Shown here: one piece after another, positions 32,969-41,615 of the stretch | Layout: each line of letters begins with the position of its first letter | Position numbering within the stretch: position 1 is the first letter of the stretch | DNA from: Zeimonas sp035303885 | GTDB lineage: Bacteria > Pseudomonadota > Gammaproteobacteria > Burkholderiales > Burkholderiaceae_E | Assembly (NCBI GenBank): GCA_035303885.1 | Contig: DATGRE010000191.1 | Location: 1 to 45,821 of the forward strand | DNA: 45,821 nucleotides | Direction of reading: 5' to 3' | The notes under the pieces: generated by a model | Told to the model about the DNA's origin: nothing | Databases searched by the model: none | The model's input: only the letters and a program-made list of their open reading frames with translations | Made by a program: the position numbers and the translations under genes

Positions 32969-34415
32969 CGAGCAGCACGACCGCGATCGCCAGCAGCGTG
33001 GCCGACAGCGGGCGCGTGACGAACACCGACCAGTCGCCGCGCGAGATCGTCATCGCGCGGCGCAGGTACTCCTCCATCAGGCTGCCGAGCACCAGCCCGA
33101 GCAGCATCGGCGCCGGCTCGCAGTCGAGCTTGCGGAACAGGTAGCCGAGGATCGCGAACGGGATCGTCACGTAGACGTCGAAGACGTTGTTGTTGATCGA
33201 GTACGCGCCGACGCAGCAGAACAGCAGGATCGCCGGATACAGGATCCGGTACGGGACGGTGAGCAGCTTGATCCAGATGCCGATCAGCGGCAGGTTCAGC
33301 ACCACCAGCATCGCGTTGCCGATCCACATCGAGGTGATCAGGCCCCAGAACAGGCTGGGGTTGCTCGTCATCACCTGCGGGCCGGGCTGGATGTTGTGAA
33401 TCATCATCCCGGCGACCATCAGCGCCATCACCGCGTTGGTGGGAATGCCCAGCGTGAGCATCGGGATGAACGAGGTCTGCGCGCCCGCGTTGTTCGCCGC
33501 CTCCGGGCCGGCCACGCCTTCGATCGCGCCCTTGCCGAAGCGCTCGGGCGTGCGCGAGATCTTCTTCTCGATCGCGTAGGAGGTGAACGACGACAGCACC
33601 GCGCCGCCGCCGGGCAGGATCCCGAGGAACGAGCCGAGCGCCGTGCCGCGCACGATCGGCGCGAGCGACGCCTTGAGTTCGTCGCGGCTGGGCAGCAGAC
33701 GGCCGACCCGGCGGGTGAAGACCTCGCGATCCTCGCGATGCTCCAGGTTGGCGATGATCTCGCCGAAGCCGAACAGGCCCATCGCGACGGCGGCGAAGGA
33801 GACGCCGTCGGTCAACTCGGGGATCCCGAAGGAGAAGCGCGCGACCCCCGAGTTCACGTCGGTTCCGATCATGCCCACCAGCAGGCCGAGCACGACCATC
33901 GCCAGCGCCTTGACGATCGATCCGTGCGCGAGGACGACCGCGGCGATCAGGCCGAGCACCATCAGCGAGAAGTACTCGGCGGGCCCGAACTTGAAAGCGA
34001 TCTCGGCCAGCGGCGGGGCGAAGCCGGCGATGAGCAGCGTCGCGACGGTCCCCGCGAAGAACGAGCCGATCGCGGCGATCGACAGCGCCGGCCCCGGTCG
34101 CCCTTTGCGCGCCATCTGGTAGCCGTCGAGCGTGGTCACCACCGACGAGGTCTCGCCGGGCAGGTTCACCAGGATCGCCGTCGTCGATCCCCCGTACTGC
34201 GCGCCGTAGTAGATGCCGGCAAGCATGATGAGCGCCGTGGTCGGATCGCTCATCTGGTAGGTGATCGGCAGCAGCATCGCGATCGTCGCCAGCGGGCCGA
34301 GCCCGGGCAGCACGCCGATCAGCGTGCCGAGCAGCACGCCGACGAAGCACCAGAGGACGTTCTCGAGAGTGAGCGCGGTCGCGAAGCCCAGCGCCAGGTG
34401 CGAAAGCAGTTCCAT
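32904..34415 (-). CDS. tctA: Tripartite tricarboxylate transporter large permease TctA
   Basis: The 503-residue membrane protein has about 11-12 hydrophobic segments and the TctA marks: GVLLGTLIGVLPGLGPLATIAMLLPITY near residues 25-55, IYYGAQYGGSTTAILVNLPGE, GTALGSFLGILPGGGA and SFIPMLTLGIPTNAVMALMVAG. It works with TctB and a periplasmic TctC/Bug receptor in secondary uptake of carboxylates. It is preceded by tctB (13-base gap). No receptor gene lies in the same transcript; the nearest is at 30838-31881. Its 3' end overlaps the LysR 3' end by 65 bases. Confidence 0.95.
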   Translation of the reverse strand: MELLSHLALGFATALTLENVLWCFVGVLLGTLIGVLPGLGPLATIAMLLPITYQMSDPTTALIMLAGIYYGAQYGGSTTAILVNLPGETSSVVTTLDGYQMARKGRPGPALSIAAIGSFFAGTVATLLIAGFAPPLAEIAFKFGPAEYFSLMVLGLIAAVVLAHGSIVKALAMVVLGLLVGMIGTDVNSGVARFSFGIPELTDGVSFAAVAMGLFGFGEIIANLEHREDREVFTRRVGRLLPSRDELKASLAPIVRGTALGSFLGILPGGGAVLSSFTSYAIEKKISRTPERFGKGAIEGVAGPEAANNAGAQTSFIPMLTLGIPTNAVMALMVAGMMIHNIQPGPQVMTSNPSLFWGLITSMWIGNAMLVVLNLPLIGIWIKLLTVPYRILYPAILLFCCVGAYSINNNVFDVYVTIPFAILGYLFRKLDCEPAPMLLGLVLGSLMEEYLRRAMTISRGDWSVFVTRPLSATLLAIAVVLLVIVFLPAVAKKRDEAFAEEES

Positions 34416-34428
34416 CAGCGGATCAGGA

Positions 34429-34890
34429 TCAAGGCGAGAACAACGTCGGCCAGACGGGGAACTGCAGCTCGAGCCCCTTCACGAAGACCAGCCAGGACAG
34501 CACGAGCAGCACAACGATCTCGAGCAGCGTCTCCTTCCATCGGAACTCGTGGCTGGCGATGGCCGAGAGGCCAATCAACACGGCGACCGAAACGACCATG
34601 CCCAGGCGCGGCAGCAGCAGCGCGAACAGCGCAACCGACCCGAGGATCACGATCAGCGGGCGCCAGCCGATGCGCTCGACGCCCGTCTCGGGGTTGGTGC
34701 GCGCCGTGGACATCCAGATCGTCGCCACGCCGAGCAGCGCGAGGAGGACGCCGAGCATCATCGGGAAGAAGCCCGGCCCCATGCGGGCCGGCGTGCCGAG
34801 CTGGTACGCGGAGGAGAAGACGGCGAAGGCGCTCCCGAGGACGAGAAACAGGACTCCCGACCAGAAATCGCGATGGTTGCGGATGCGCAT
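34429..34890 (-). CDS. tctB: Tripartite tricarboxylate transporter small permease TctB
   Basis: The 153-residue product has four hydrophobic segments (about 10-30, 43-60, 80-100 and 125-145) and the TctB opening FWSGVLFLVLGSAFAVFSSAYQLGTPARMGPGFFP. It pairs with TctA. An AAGGAG site precedes the ATG, and 155 bases separate it from the MFS gene. That gap shows no strong hairpin, so it may still belong to the upstream operon. Confidence 0.9.
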   Translation of the reverse strand: MRIRNHRDFWSGVLFLVLGSAFAVFSSAYQLGTPARMGPGFFPMMLGVLLALLGVATIWMSTARTNPETGVERIGWRPLIVILGSVALFALLLPRLGMVVSVAVLIGLSAIASHEFRWKETLLEIVVLLVLSWLVFVKGLELQFPVWPTLFSP

Positions 34891-35045
34891 GCGCCAACTC
34901 CTTCGTCACGTCCATCCGTGCTGCACTACGGTTTCCGAACCCAGATCCGGATCAGCGCGCACTCTACCCTCACCGGCGCTGCGCACGATAACCCAAGCCG
35001 GCTTCGATCCCGTCCCTCTTCCGGGCGGGCCGTTCGAGACCCGAC

Positions 35046-36266
35046 CTACCGCATCCGCCACAGCAAGGCGATTCCCAGCCCGGCGAACGCGGCGGCCACG
35101 CCGAACGTCGCCGCATAGCTTTGCAGCTGCGAGTAGATGGCCGCGAACAGCGACGGCCCGATCAGCACCCCGCCGAACGTGAAGAACAGCGCGCCGCCGG
35201 TCGCCGTGCTCGCCTCGCCCGCCGGCGCGAGCCGCGCCACCTCCGCCAGGAACACGCCGTTCCACCCGATCGCCGTCACCCCCATCGACACGAACACGGC
35301 GGCCGTGGCGAACGCGCTCCAGCGCTCGTCGACCTGCGTGGCCGCGAGCGTCGCGAGCAGCATCAACGCTCCGAGCACGAGCAGCGTCGTTCGACTTGCC
35401 CGCAACCGGTCGGCGATCCACCCCCAGGCGATGCGCCCGACGGCGCCGGAGAACTGCACTGCCGACAGCAGCACGCCCGCCTCGACCAGCGTGTAGCGCG
35501 CCTCCTGCACGAGAAACGTCACCGCGAAGGTCATCAGGCACAGCTGCACGCCGGCGAAGCACAGCGCCATCAGCGACAGATGGCGAAGGCCCCGGTGCGA
35601 CCACACCAGGACGATTCCGCTCAGCAGGCCCGCAGGCGAACCCGAAGCCTGCCGGGCATCCCGCCGCACGCGTCCGCTGCGGTCGCGCTCGGCCGCGCAC
35701 CGATCGTCGTCCCAGAGCGAGCGCACCGGCTGCAGCAGCGCGAGCATCGCGAGCGCGCAGACGAGGACGACGAGCAGCGCCGCGCGCCAGCCATAGGCGT
35801 GCGCGACCGGCGGCGCAACGAGCGCCGCGGCCATGCCGCCGAGCGGAACGCCCGTCTGCTTCAGCGAGAAGATCAGGTTGCGGCTCGACGCCGGGGTGAA
35901 GCGCGCCAGCAGATGCGCGCCCGCCGGATTCGACGACCCGTAGCCGAAGCCCAGCAGCATCGACGCGACGGCGAGCGCAGCCAGGTGCGGCACCGTCGCG
36001 AGCAGCATCGCGGCGGCGACGAGCGCGAGCGCGACTTGCGTCGTGCGGCAAGCACCCAGCCGCGCGACGACGTTGCCGCCCACCGCCGCGCTCGCCATCG
36101 CACCCGCGTAGACGATGCTCACCTGGTAGCCGATCGTCGACGCGTCGACCGCGAGCACCTGCGCGAGCTCGGGCGCGAGCACCGGCAGCGTCAGCGCGGC
36201 CATCGAGACGATCGTCTGCGCGACGAGCGTCGCGCCGACGACGATCGGCACGGGCGGAGTCTGCAT
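35046..36266 (-). CDS. MFS transporter
   Basis: The 406-residue product has about 12 membrane segments with a charged central loop (around 190-215, rich in Asp and Arg). The first half shows GFGYGSSNPAGAHLLARF and SLKQTGVPLGGMAAALVAP; the second half ends in FGVAAAFAGLGIALLWRMR. The substrate cannot be read from sequence. The ATG at 36266 is 5 bases downstream of the dctM stop, so it is likely cotranscribed. Confidence 0.88.
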   Translation of the reverse strand: MQTPPVPIVVGATLVAQTIVSMAALTLPVLAPELAQVLAVDASTIGYQVSIVYAGAMASAAVGGNVVARLGACRTTQVALALVAAAMLLATVPHLAALAVASMLLGFGYGSSNPAGAHLLARFTPASSRNLIFSLKQTGVPLGGMAAALVAPPVAHAYGWRAALLVVLVCALAMLALLQPVRSLWDDDRCAAERDRSGRVRRDARQASGSPAGLLSGIVLVWSHRGLRHLSLMALCFAGVQLCLMTFAVTFLVQEARYTLVEAGVLLSAVQFSGAVGRIAWGWIADRLRASRTTLLVLGALMLLATLAATQVDERWSAFATAAVFVSMGVTAIGWNGVFLAEVARLAPAGEASTATGGALFFTFGGVLIGPSLFAAIYSQLQSYAATFGVAAAFAGLGIALLWRMR

Positions 36267-36271
36267 CGCCT

Positions 36272-37591
36272 TCAGCGCACGTTGCCGACGAGCATCAACG
36301 CCAGTTGCGGGAAGACTGCGACCAGCGCGAGTACCGCCAACATGATCAGCACGTAAGGCACGGCGCCCCGGATGATGCGCTCGAGCGGAACGTCGCGCAC
36401 GACGCCCTGCACGACGAACAGGTTCAGGCCGACCGGCGGCGTGATCAGCGCCATCTCCATGTTGATCGTCAGGATGATGCCAAACCAGATCAGGTCCCAG
36501 CCGAAGACCGAGACGATCGGGATCAGGATCGGCGCCGTGATCACGATGATCGACAGCGTCTCCATGAAGCAGCCGAGGAAGACCAGCAGCAGGTTGATCG
36601 CGATGAAGATCAGCCACGGCGCAACGTCGAGCTCGGCCACCGTGCGCGAGATGACCGGCGCGACCTGCGTCGTCGTCATCGCGTAGCCGAAGACCATCGC
36701 GCCGGCGATGATCATCAGCACCATCACGCTGCCGCGCGCCGCATCGTGCAGGATGACGAGCATCTTGCGAAGCGTGAGCTCGCGGTAGAGGACGCCCGAG
36801 AGCAGCAGGCTCGCCAACGTGCCGAGCGCGGCCGCTTCGGTGGGCGTGGCAAGCCCCTGGTAGATCGAGCCGAGGATGATCCAGATCAGCACCGCCATCG
36901 GCACCAGGTGCCGCAGCGCGGCGAGGCGCTCGCGCACGGTGGGCGCCGCCGCCATGGCCGCATGCCCGGCAACGGTGGCCGCACGGTGTGCGCGCAGCGC
37001 CGCGCGCACCTGGTACGCCATGAACGCGGCGGTCATGATCAACCCGGGGAGGATCCCGGCGATGAAGAGCTTGCCGATCGACTGCTCCGCGACGATGCCG
37101 TAGACGATCATCGGGATGCTCGGCGGAATCAGGATGCCGAGCGTGCCGCCGGCGGCCACCGCCCCGGTGGCGTCGCTGTCGCGATAGCCGAAGCGGCGCA
37201 TCTCGTCGACCGAGAAGCGGCCGATCGCTCCCGCGGTCGCGACGCTCGAGCCCGAGACCGCGGCCATCACCGCGCATGCGAGCGTCGTCGCGACCATCAG
37301 TCCGCCGGGCACGCCGTGCAGCAACGTCGCGAGCGACGCATACAGGCGCGACCCCATCCCCGACGCCGAGATGATCGCGCCCATCAGGATGAACAGCGGA
37401 ACCGCCGTCAGCGTGAAGCTCGTGATCGAGCCCCACAGCGTCGGCGCGATGAGGCCGAGCGCGTCGATGCCGCCACCCACCAGGAGCAGCGTGCCGATCG
37501 CGACACCGAAGAGGCTGAATGCAACGGGCACGCCGATCGCGAGGCACGCGATCAGCGCGGCGAACATCGCCAGACCGAGCCAGATCTCCAT
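36272..37591 (-). CDS. dctM: TRAP transporter large permease DctM
   Basis: The 439-residue membrane protein has the DctM pattern: LFGVAIGTLLLVGG, FTLTAVPLFILMGAIISASGM, SGSSVATAGAIGRF, GAVAAGGTLGILIPPSIPMIVYGI and GLATPTEAAALGTLASLLLSG. It is the sodium-coupled channel subunit of a TRAP uptake system with DctQ (18 bases upstream) and DctP. Substrates of the family are mostly carboxylic acids. Confidence 0.95.
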   Translation of the reverse strand: MEIWLGLAMFAALIACLAIGVPVAFSLFGVAIGTLLLVGGGIDALGLIAPTLWGSITSFTLTAVPLFILMGAIISASGMGSRLYASLATLLHGVPGGLMVATTLACAVMAAVSGSSVATAGAIGRFSVDEMRRFGYRDSDATGAVAAGGTLGILIPPSIPMIVYGIVAEQSIGKLFIAGILPGLIMTAAFMAYQVRAALRAHRAATVAGHAAMAAAPTVRERLAALRHLVPMAVLIWIILGSIYQGLATPTEAAALGTLASLLLSGVLYRELTLRKMLVILHDAARGSVMVLMIIAGAMVFGYAMTTTQVAPVISRTVAELDVAPWLIFIAINLLLVFLGCFMETLSIIVITAPILIPIVSVFGWDLIWFGIILTINMEMALITPPVGLNLFVVQGVVRDVPLERIIRGAVPYVLIMLAVLALVAVFPQLALMLVGNVR

Positions 37592-37609
37592 TCGATTCGA
37601 AGGTCGGGT

Positions 37610-38137
37610 TCAGGCGCTGTCGCGCCTGCGGTTCACCATCTCCGCCAGATGCACGACGAGCAGCCAGAGCATGCCCGCGGCGAAGAACGAATAGGGAATC
37701 CACAGCGCGACCTGGAAGAGCCCCCAGGACGTCTCGCCGCTGTCGTAGGCGTCCCACCAGAACTGCGCACTGAGCCACGCGAGCAGCCCGACCACGACGA
37801 GCACGACGACGTCGGCGAGCCAGGCCAGCACGCGGCGAACGCCGGGGGAGACGCGCGTGACGACGAGATCGACGCCGACGTGCGCGCCTTCGGCCAGCGC
37901 ATAGGCCGCGCCGCCGAAGGCGATGAGGCCCATCAGGTATTCCGAGACGTCGTTGACCCAGCCGGTCGTCGACGCGAAGAAGGTGCGGGCGACGACCTCG
38001 TAGGTGACGAGCAGCGCGATCGCGAATGCGGCGACGCCGACCAGCAGCCCGGAGAATCGCGTGACCGCCGCGATCCACGCGAAGCCCGCCGGGGGGCGGC
38101 GCGCCGGCGCCGCCCCGTTGCCTTCGCGCGCGCTCAC
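37610..38137 (-). CDS. dctQ: TRAP transporter small permease DctQ
   Basis: The 175-residue product has four hydrophobic segments and the DctQ mark in the first third (VARTFFASTTGWVNDVSEYLMGLIAFGGAAYA, AEGAHVGVDL). It starts in a 4-base overlap with dctP. Confidence 0.93.
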   Translation of the reverse strand: MSAREGNGAAPARRPPAGFAWIAAVTRFSGLLVGVAAFAIALLVTYEVVARTFFASTTGWVNDVSEYLMGLIAFGGAAYALAEGAHVGVDLVVTRVSPGVRRVLAWLADVVVLVVVGLLAWLSAQFWWDAYDSGETSWGLFQVALWIPYSFFAAGMLWLLVVHLAEMVNRRRDSA

Positions 38138-39150
38138 CGGCCCGCGTCGACGCCGGCGTTCTTCAGCAGCTCCTCACCGCCGGGAACGTCGGCCTTGAAC
38201 TTCTCGAAGCTGTACTTGCGAAACCAGTCCTGCCACTTCTTCCACGACGCTTCGGTCATCTTCTCGACCTGGACGCCGTTCTTCGCGAACAGCCCGGCGA
38301 CGCGCCTGTCCTCGTTCTTCGCCCCTTCCAGCGCCGCCTGCTCGAGGCTCTCGCCGACCTCGACGAGGATCTTCTGCTGCTCGGGCGTCAGCTTGTTCCA
38401 CGTCTTCATGCTGATCGCGATCGGCTCGATCGTGAAGTAGACGCTGTAGTCCTCGGGCGAGTTGTAGAACTTCGCCACCTCGTACATGCGATACGCGCCG
38501 AAGGACCCCGACGACGTCCACATTCCGTCGAGCAGCCCGAGCTGCATCGCGTTGTAGTTCTCGGACGACGGCATCGAGACGGTGGTCGCGCCCGCCTGCT
38601 GCAACGCGTACTCCATGAACTTGCCGGCCGCGCGCATCTTCAATCCCGAGACGTCCTGCGGCTCGTGGATCGGCTTGCCCGTCGAGGCGACGCCGCCCGA
38701 GATCTGGATCCACGACAGCGTCTTGAAGCCGTACTCCTGCGCCTTCCGTTCGAGCTGCTTCCACGCCTCGGACTTGCGGAAGGCGAAGACGTCGTCGTGG
38801 CTGCTCCAGAGACCGGGCAGCAGCACCAGGTTCATCTGCGGGATCGCACCGGCGGCGTAGATGTACGGATAGATCGCGAGATCGACCGTGCCGTTGCGCA
38901 GCGCCGTATGTGTCGCGTTCGCCTTCACGAGCGACTGGGCCGGAAAGATCGAGATCTTGATCTCTCCGTTCGTGCGCTTCTCGACCTCCTGCGCGAACTT
39001 GATGCCGGTGGCGATGACGTAGTCGGACTCGTCCTGCGGCCACTGGTGCGCCATCTTCAGGTTCAGCGTCTGCGCGGCGGCGGCGCCACCGAGCGTGAGG
39101 GCCGCACCCGCAACCAGCGCGGTCCCGAACTTCGCGAACGTGGTTCTCAT
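38134..39150 (-). CDS. dctP: TRAP transporter substrate-binding protein DctP
   Basis: The 338-residue product has a signal peptide (residues about 1-28, ending GGAAAAQT). The DctP fold follows: LKMAHQWPQDESDYVIATGIKFAQEVEKRTNGEIKISIFPAQSL, LPGLWSSHDDVFAFRKS, ISGLKMRAAGKF-like VSGLKMRAAGKF, and NYNAMQLGLLDGMWTSSGSF. The ATG at 39150 follows GAGGAGG, so expression is probably high relative to the enzymes upstream. It lies 28 bases after meaB. The position in a B12-mutase operon suggests a carboxylic acid substrate. Confidence 0.95.
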   Translation of the reverse strand: MRTTFAKFGTALVAGAALTLGGAAAAQTLNLKMAHQWPQDESDYVIATGIKFAQEVEKRTNGEIKISIFPAQSLVKANATHTALRNGTVDLAIYPYIYAAGAIPQMNLVLLPGLWSSHDDVFAFRKSEAWKQLERKAQEYGFKTLSWIQISGGVASTGKPIHEPQDVSGLKMRAAGKFMEYALQQAGATTVSMPSSENYNAMQLGLLDGMWTSSGSFGAYRMYEVAKFYNSPEDYSVYFTIEPIAISMKTWNKLTPEQQKILVEVGESLEQAALEGAKNEDRRVAGLFAKNGVQVEKMTEASWKKWQDWFRKYSFEKFKADVPGGEELLKNAGVDAGR

Positions 39151-39178
39151 GGTTCCTCCTCTGCGGTTCCGCCGGTGT

Positions 39179-40081
39179 TCAGTTCCGGCGATCGGTGCCT
39201 CGCGACATCGTTGCGAGAATTTCTTCGTACAGCGCCGCCGGCTCGTCGTCGAAGCGCTCCTCGGGCCATTGCGCGAGCGTCGCCGCCAGCTTCCGGTACG
39301 CCAGCCGCTGCAACCGATAGCGGTTGAAGCGGCGCCGGCGTGCAGGCGCCGGGCGGCGTTCGAGGGCCTGGTGCAGCGCCTCGTCGATCCGCGCGTCGAG
39401 CTCGAGCAGGCCTTCGTCATCGTCCGCCTTCACGAGCACGATGTGCGGCACGGCGACGCCGCGACGCTGCGACAGCGTCGTCTTCAGCTCGAGCGCCGTC
39501 CGGCGGGCTCCGGCGAGATCGGCCTTGTTGATCACGATGAGGTCGGCGGTCTCGAGGATTCCGGCCTTCATCGCCTGGATCGAGTCGCCCAGGCCCGGCA
39601 TCAGCAGCAGCACCTCGACGTCGACGAGCTCGCGCACGCCGAACTCGGCCTGGCCCACGCCCACCGTCTCGACGACGATCTCGGCGAAGCCGAACGAATC
39701 GAGCGTCGAAAGGACCTCCGGAAGGTTGTCGCCGAGCCCGTCGCGCGTCTGGCCGCTCGGCATCGAACGCACGTACACGCGTGGATCCTCGGCGAGCGCC
39801 TCCATGCGGATGCGGTCGCCGAGCAGCGAGCCGGCGCTGTCCGGGCTCGTCGGGTCGATGGCGACGATCGCCAGCGGCGAGGCCTTCTCCACCCGCACGT
39901 GGGCGAGCCGTGCGATCAGCGAGCTCTTGCCGACGCCCGGCGCGCCGGTGATGCCGATGCGCGGCGCCGGTGGCCCGTCGTGGACCGGCTCGCGCAGCAG
40001 CTCGTCGACGTCCATTCGCGCGACGCGCGTGAGCGCGCGGCTCACGGCCCGCCGGTCGAAGGGCGAGGCCGACGACGTCAC
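39179..40081 (-). CDS. meaB: MeaB/ArgK GTPase, B12 mutase chaperone
   Basis: MeaB proteins guard adenosylcobalamin mutases by gating cofactor loading and protecting against inactivation. The 300-residue product has Walker A GAPGVGKS (46-53), the MeaB block DPTSPDSAGSLLGDRIRM, VETVGVGQAE, and the guanine-specificity motif NKAD. It starts at a GTG that overlaps the CoA-transferase stop (GTGA). Location beside the mutase genes confirms the role. Confidence 0.93.
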   Translation of the reverse strand: MTSSASPFDRRAVSRALTRVARMDVDELLREPVHDGPPAPRIGITGAPGVGKSSLIARLAHVRVEKASPLAIVAIDPTSPDSAGSLLGDRIRMEALAEDPRVYVRSMPSGQTRDGLGDNLPEVLSTLDSFGFAEIVVETVGVGQAEFGVRELVDVEVLLLMPGLGDSIQAMKAGILETADLIVINKADLAGARRTALELKTTLSQRRGVAVPHIVLVKADDDEGLLELDARIDEALHQALERRPAPARRRRFNRYRLQRLAYRKLAATLAQWPEERFDDEPAALYEEILATMSRGTDRRN

Positions 40082-41202
40082 CCGGTCTTCCCCAGCAGGG
40101 CAGGCCCGTGCTCGCCGAGCAGCGGCGGCGCACGAAAATCGTCCTGCGCGTCGGAGAACTTCACCGGGTTGCCGACGACGCGAAGCATCTCTCCGTCGAG
40201 AGGAATCTCCGCAACCATCCCTCGCGCCGCCGTCTGCTCGCTCGCCAGCGCCGTCTCGAGCGTCTCGACACCGGCGGCGACGATGCCCAGCGGCGCGAGC
40301 CGCGCGACCCATCGCTCGGTCGTTTCGGTCGCGAGGACCTCGCCGATCGAGTGCAGGACGAGCTCGCGATTCTCGCGCCGCGCGACCATCGTCGCGTAGC
40401 GCTCGTCGTCGATCCACTCGGGGCGCCCGATCTCGCGGCAGAACGTGCGCCAGAAATCGTCGTGCGTGATGAACAACGTCAGCCAGCCGTCGGCCGTACG
40501 GAAGATCTGCGCCGGGACAATGTACGGATGCGCCGACGCCGGATAGCGCTCGGCACGCTCGCCGGCGTTCAACCATGCGCCCGCGAGATAGTTCAGTTGC
40601 GAGAGCATGACGTCGTACATCGCGATGTCGACCTGGCCGCCCTCGCCCTGCACGAGCTTCGCCAGCAAGCCCACCGCTCCCATGATGCCGGCGGAGTTGT
40701 CCACCGCCGAGTACCCGGTCTTCGTCGGCGGCCCGGACGGATCGCCGGTCAGCGCCATGACGCCGGTCAACGCCTGGATCACGTAGTCGTAGGCGGGCCG
40801 CTCGGCGAAGGGACTGTCCAGCCCGTAGCCGGTGAGCGCGACGCAGACGATCTTCGGATTGAACGCCTTGAGCCGCTCGTAGGTGAGGCCGAGCTTGCGG
40901 ATCGCCTTGGGACGCAGGTTCGTGACAAGGCCGTGCGCGTCGCGCACCAGCACGCCGAGCTGCGCGCGGCCTTCGTCCGATGCGAGGTCGAGCACGACGC
41001 TGCGCTTGCCGCGGTTCAGGCTCGCGAAATACGCGTTGTGAGGCCCGACCTTGTGCGGGCTGATGCTGCGCGCGATGTCCCCGGCCGGCGGCTCGACCTT
41101 GATCACGTCGGCACCCAGGTCGGCAAGCAGCATCCCGCAGTACGGGCCCATCAGCATGTGCCCGACCTCGATGATGCGCTTGCCGCGCAGCGGCAGAGTC
41201 AC
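40078..41202 (-). CDS. CaiB/BaiF family III CoA-transferase
   Basis: The 374-residue product is the standard length. It shows LRGKRIIEVGHMLMGPYCGMLLADLGADVIKVE, FASLNRGKRSVVLDL, and D168 (SAVDNSAG) at the catalytic Asp position of formyl-CoA transferase. It would move CoA from a donor such as succinyl-CoA onto a carboxylic acid. Sitting between the mutase small subunit (4-base overlap) and meaB, it probably activates the substrate for the mutase. It is unrelated in composition to the larger CoA-transferase at 29364-30866. Confidence 0.93.
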   Translation of the reverse strand: MTLPLRGKRIIEVGHMLMGPYCGMLLADLGADVIKVEPPAGDIARSISPHKVGPHNAYFASLNRGKRSVVLDLASDEGRAQLGVLVRDAHGLVTNLRPKAIRKLGLTYERLKAFNPKIVCVALTGYGLDSPFAERPAYDYVIQALTGVMALTGDPSGPPTKTGYSAVDNSAGIMGAVGLLAKLVQGEGGQVDIAMYDVMLSQLNYLAGAWLNAGERAERYPASAHPYIVPAQIFRTADGWLTLFITHDDFWRTFCREIGRPEWIDDERYATMVARRENRELVLHSIGEVLATETTERWVARLAPLGIVAAGVETLETALASEQTAARGMVAEIPLDGEMLRVVGNPVKFSDAQDDFRAPPLLGEHGPALLGKTG

Positions 41203-41615
41203 GACAGCATCCTCGCGATCGTCGCGATGACGTCGGCGAGCGGGATCTCGCTCGTGAACACGCCGCGCACGCCCCGTTCGCGCAGTCTCTCCTGGTCGGG
41301 CGCGGGAATCGTGCCGCCCACGAACACCGGGATGTCGTCCGCCTGCAGCGAGCGCAACTGCTCGAGCGTATCGTCCACCAGCTCGTTGTGGCTGCCGGAG
41401 AGGATCGACAGCCCGACGGCGTCGACGTCCTCGTCGACGGCGACGCGCGCGATGTAGCCGGGCGTCTTGCGCAGCCCCGTGTAGATGACGTCGGCGCCGG
41501 CGTCGCGCAACGCGAGCGCGACGACCTTCGCGCCGACGTCGTGGCCGTCCAGGCCGGGCTTGGCGACGAGAATGCGCTTGCCGCGCAGCGGCGCCGTTTC
41601 GGTGGTTGGCTTCAT
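41199..41615 (-). CDS. B12-binding small subunit of an acyl-CoA mutase
   Basis: The 138-residue product is a stand-alone cobalamin-binding domain with the base-off motif LDGHDVGAK (K-P-G-L-D-G-H matches Lys604, Asp608 and His610 of Propionibacterium methylmalonyl-CoA mutase), the SILSGSH segment and VFVGGTIP. Separate large and small subunits are found in archaeal methylmalonyl-CoA mutases and in isobutyryl-type mutases. It overlaps the large subunit and the CoA-transferase gene by 4 bases each. Confidence 0.93.
   Translation of the reverse strand: MKPTTETAPLRGKRILVAKPGLDGHDVGAKVVALALRDAGADVIYTGLRKTPGYIARVAVDEDVDAVGLSILSGSHNELVDDTLEQLRSLQADDIPVFVGGTIPAPDQERLRERGVRGVFTSEIPLADVIATIARMLS

Noticed and set aside
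35046..38078. A continuous minus-strand open frame of about 1010 codons.
   Set aside because: Only its last 406 codons, the MFS transporter, are real. The rest is an out-of-frame reading of dctM and dctQ, with Arg-rich low-complexity sequence typical of GC-rich DNA.
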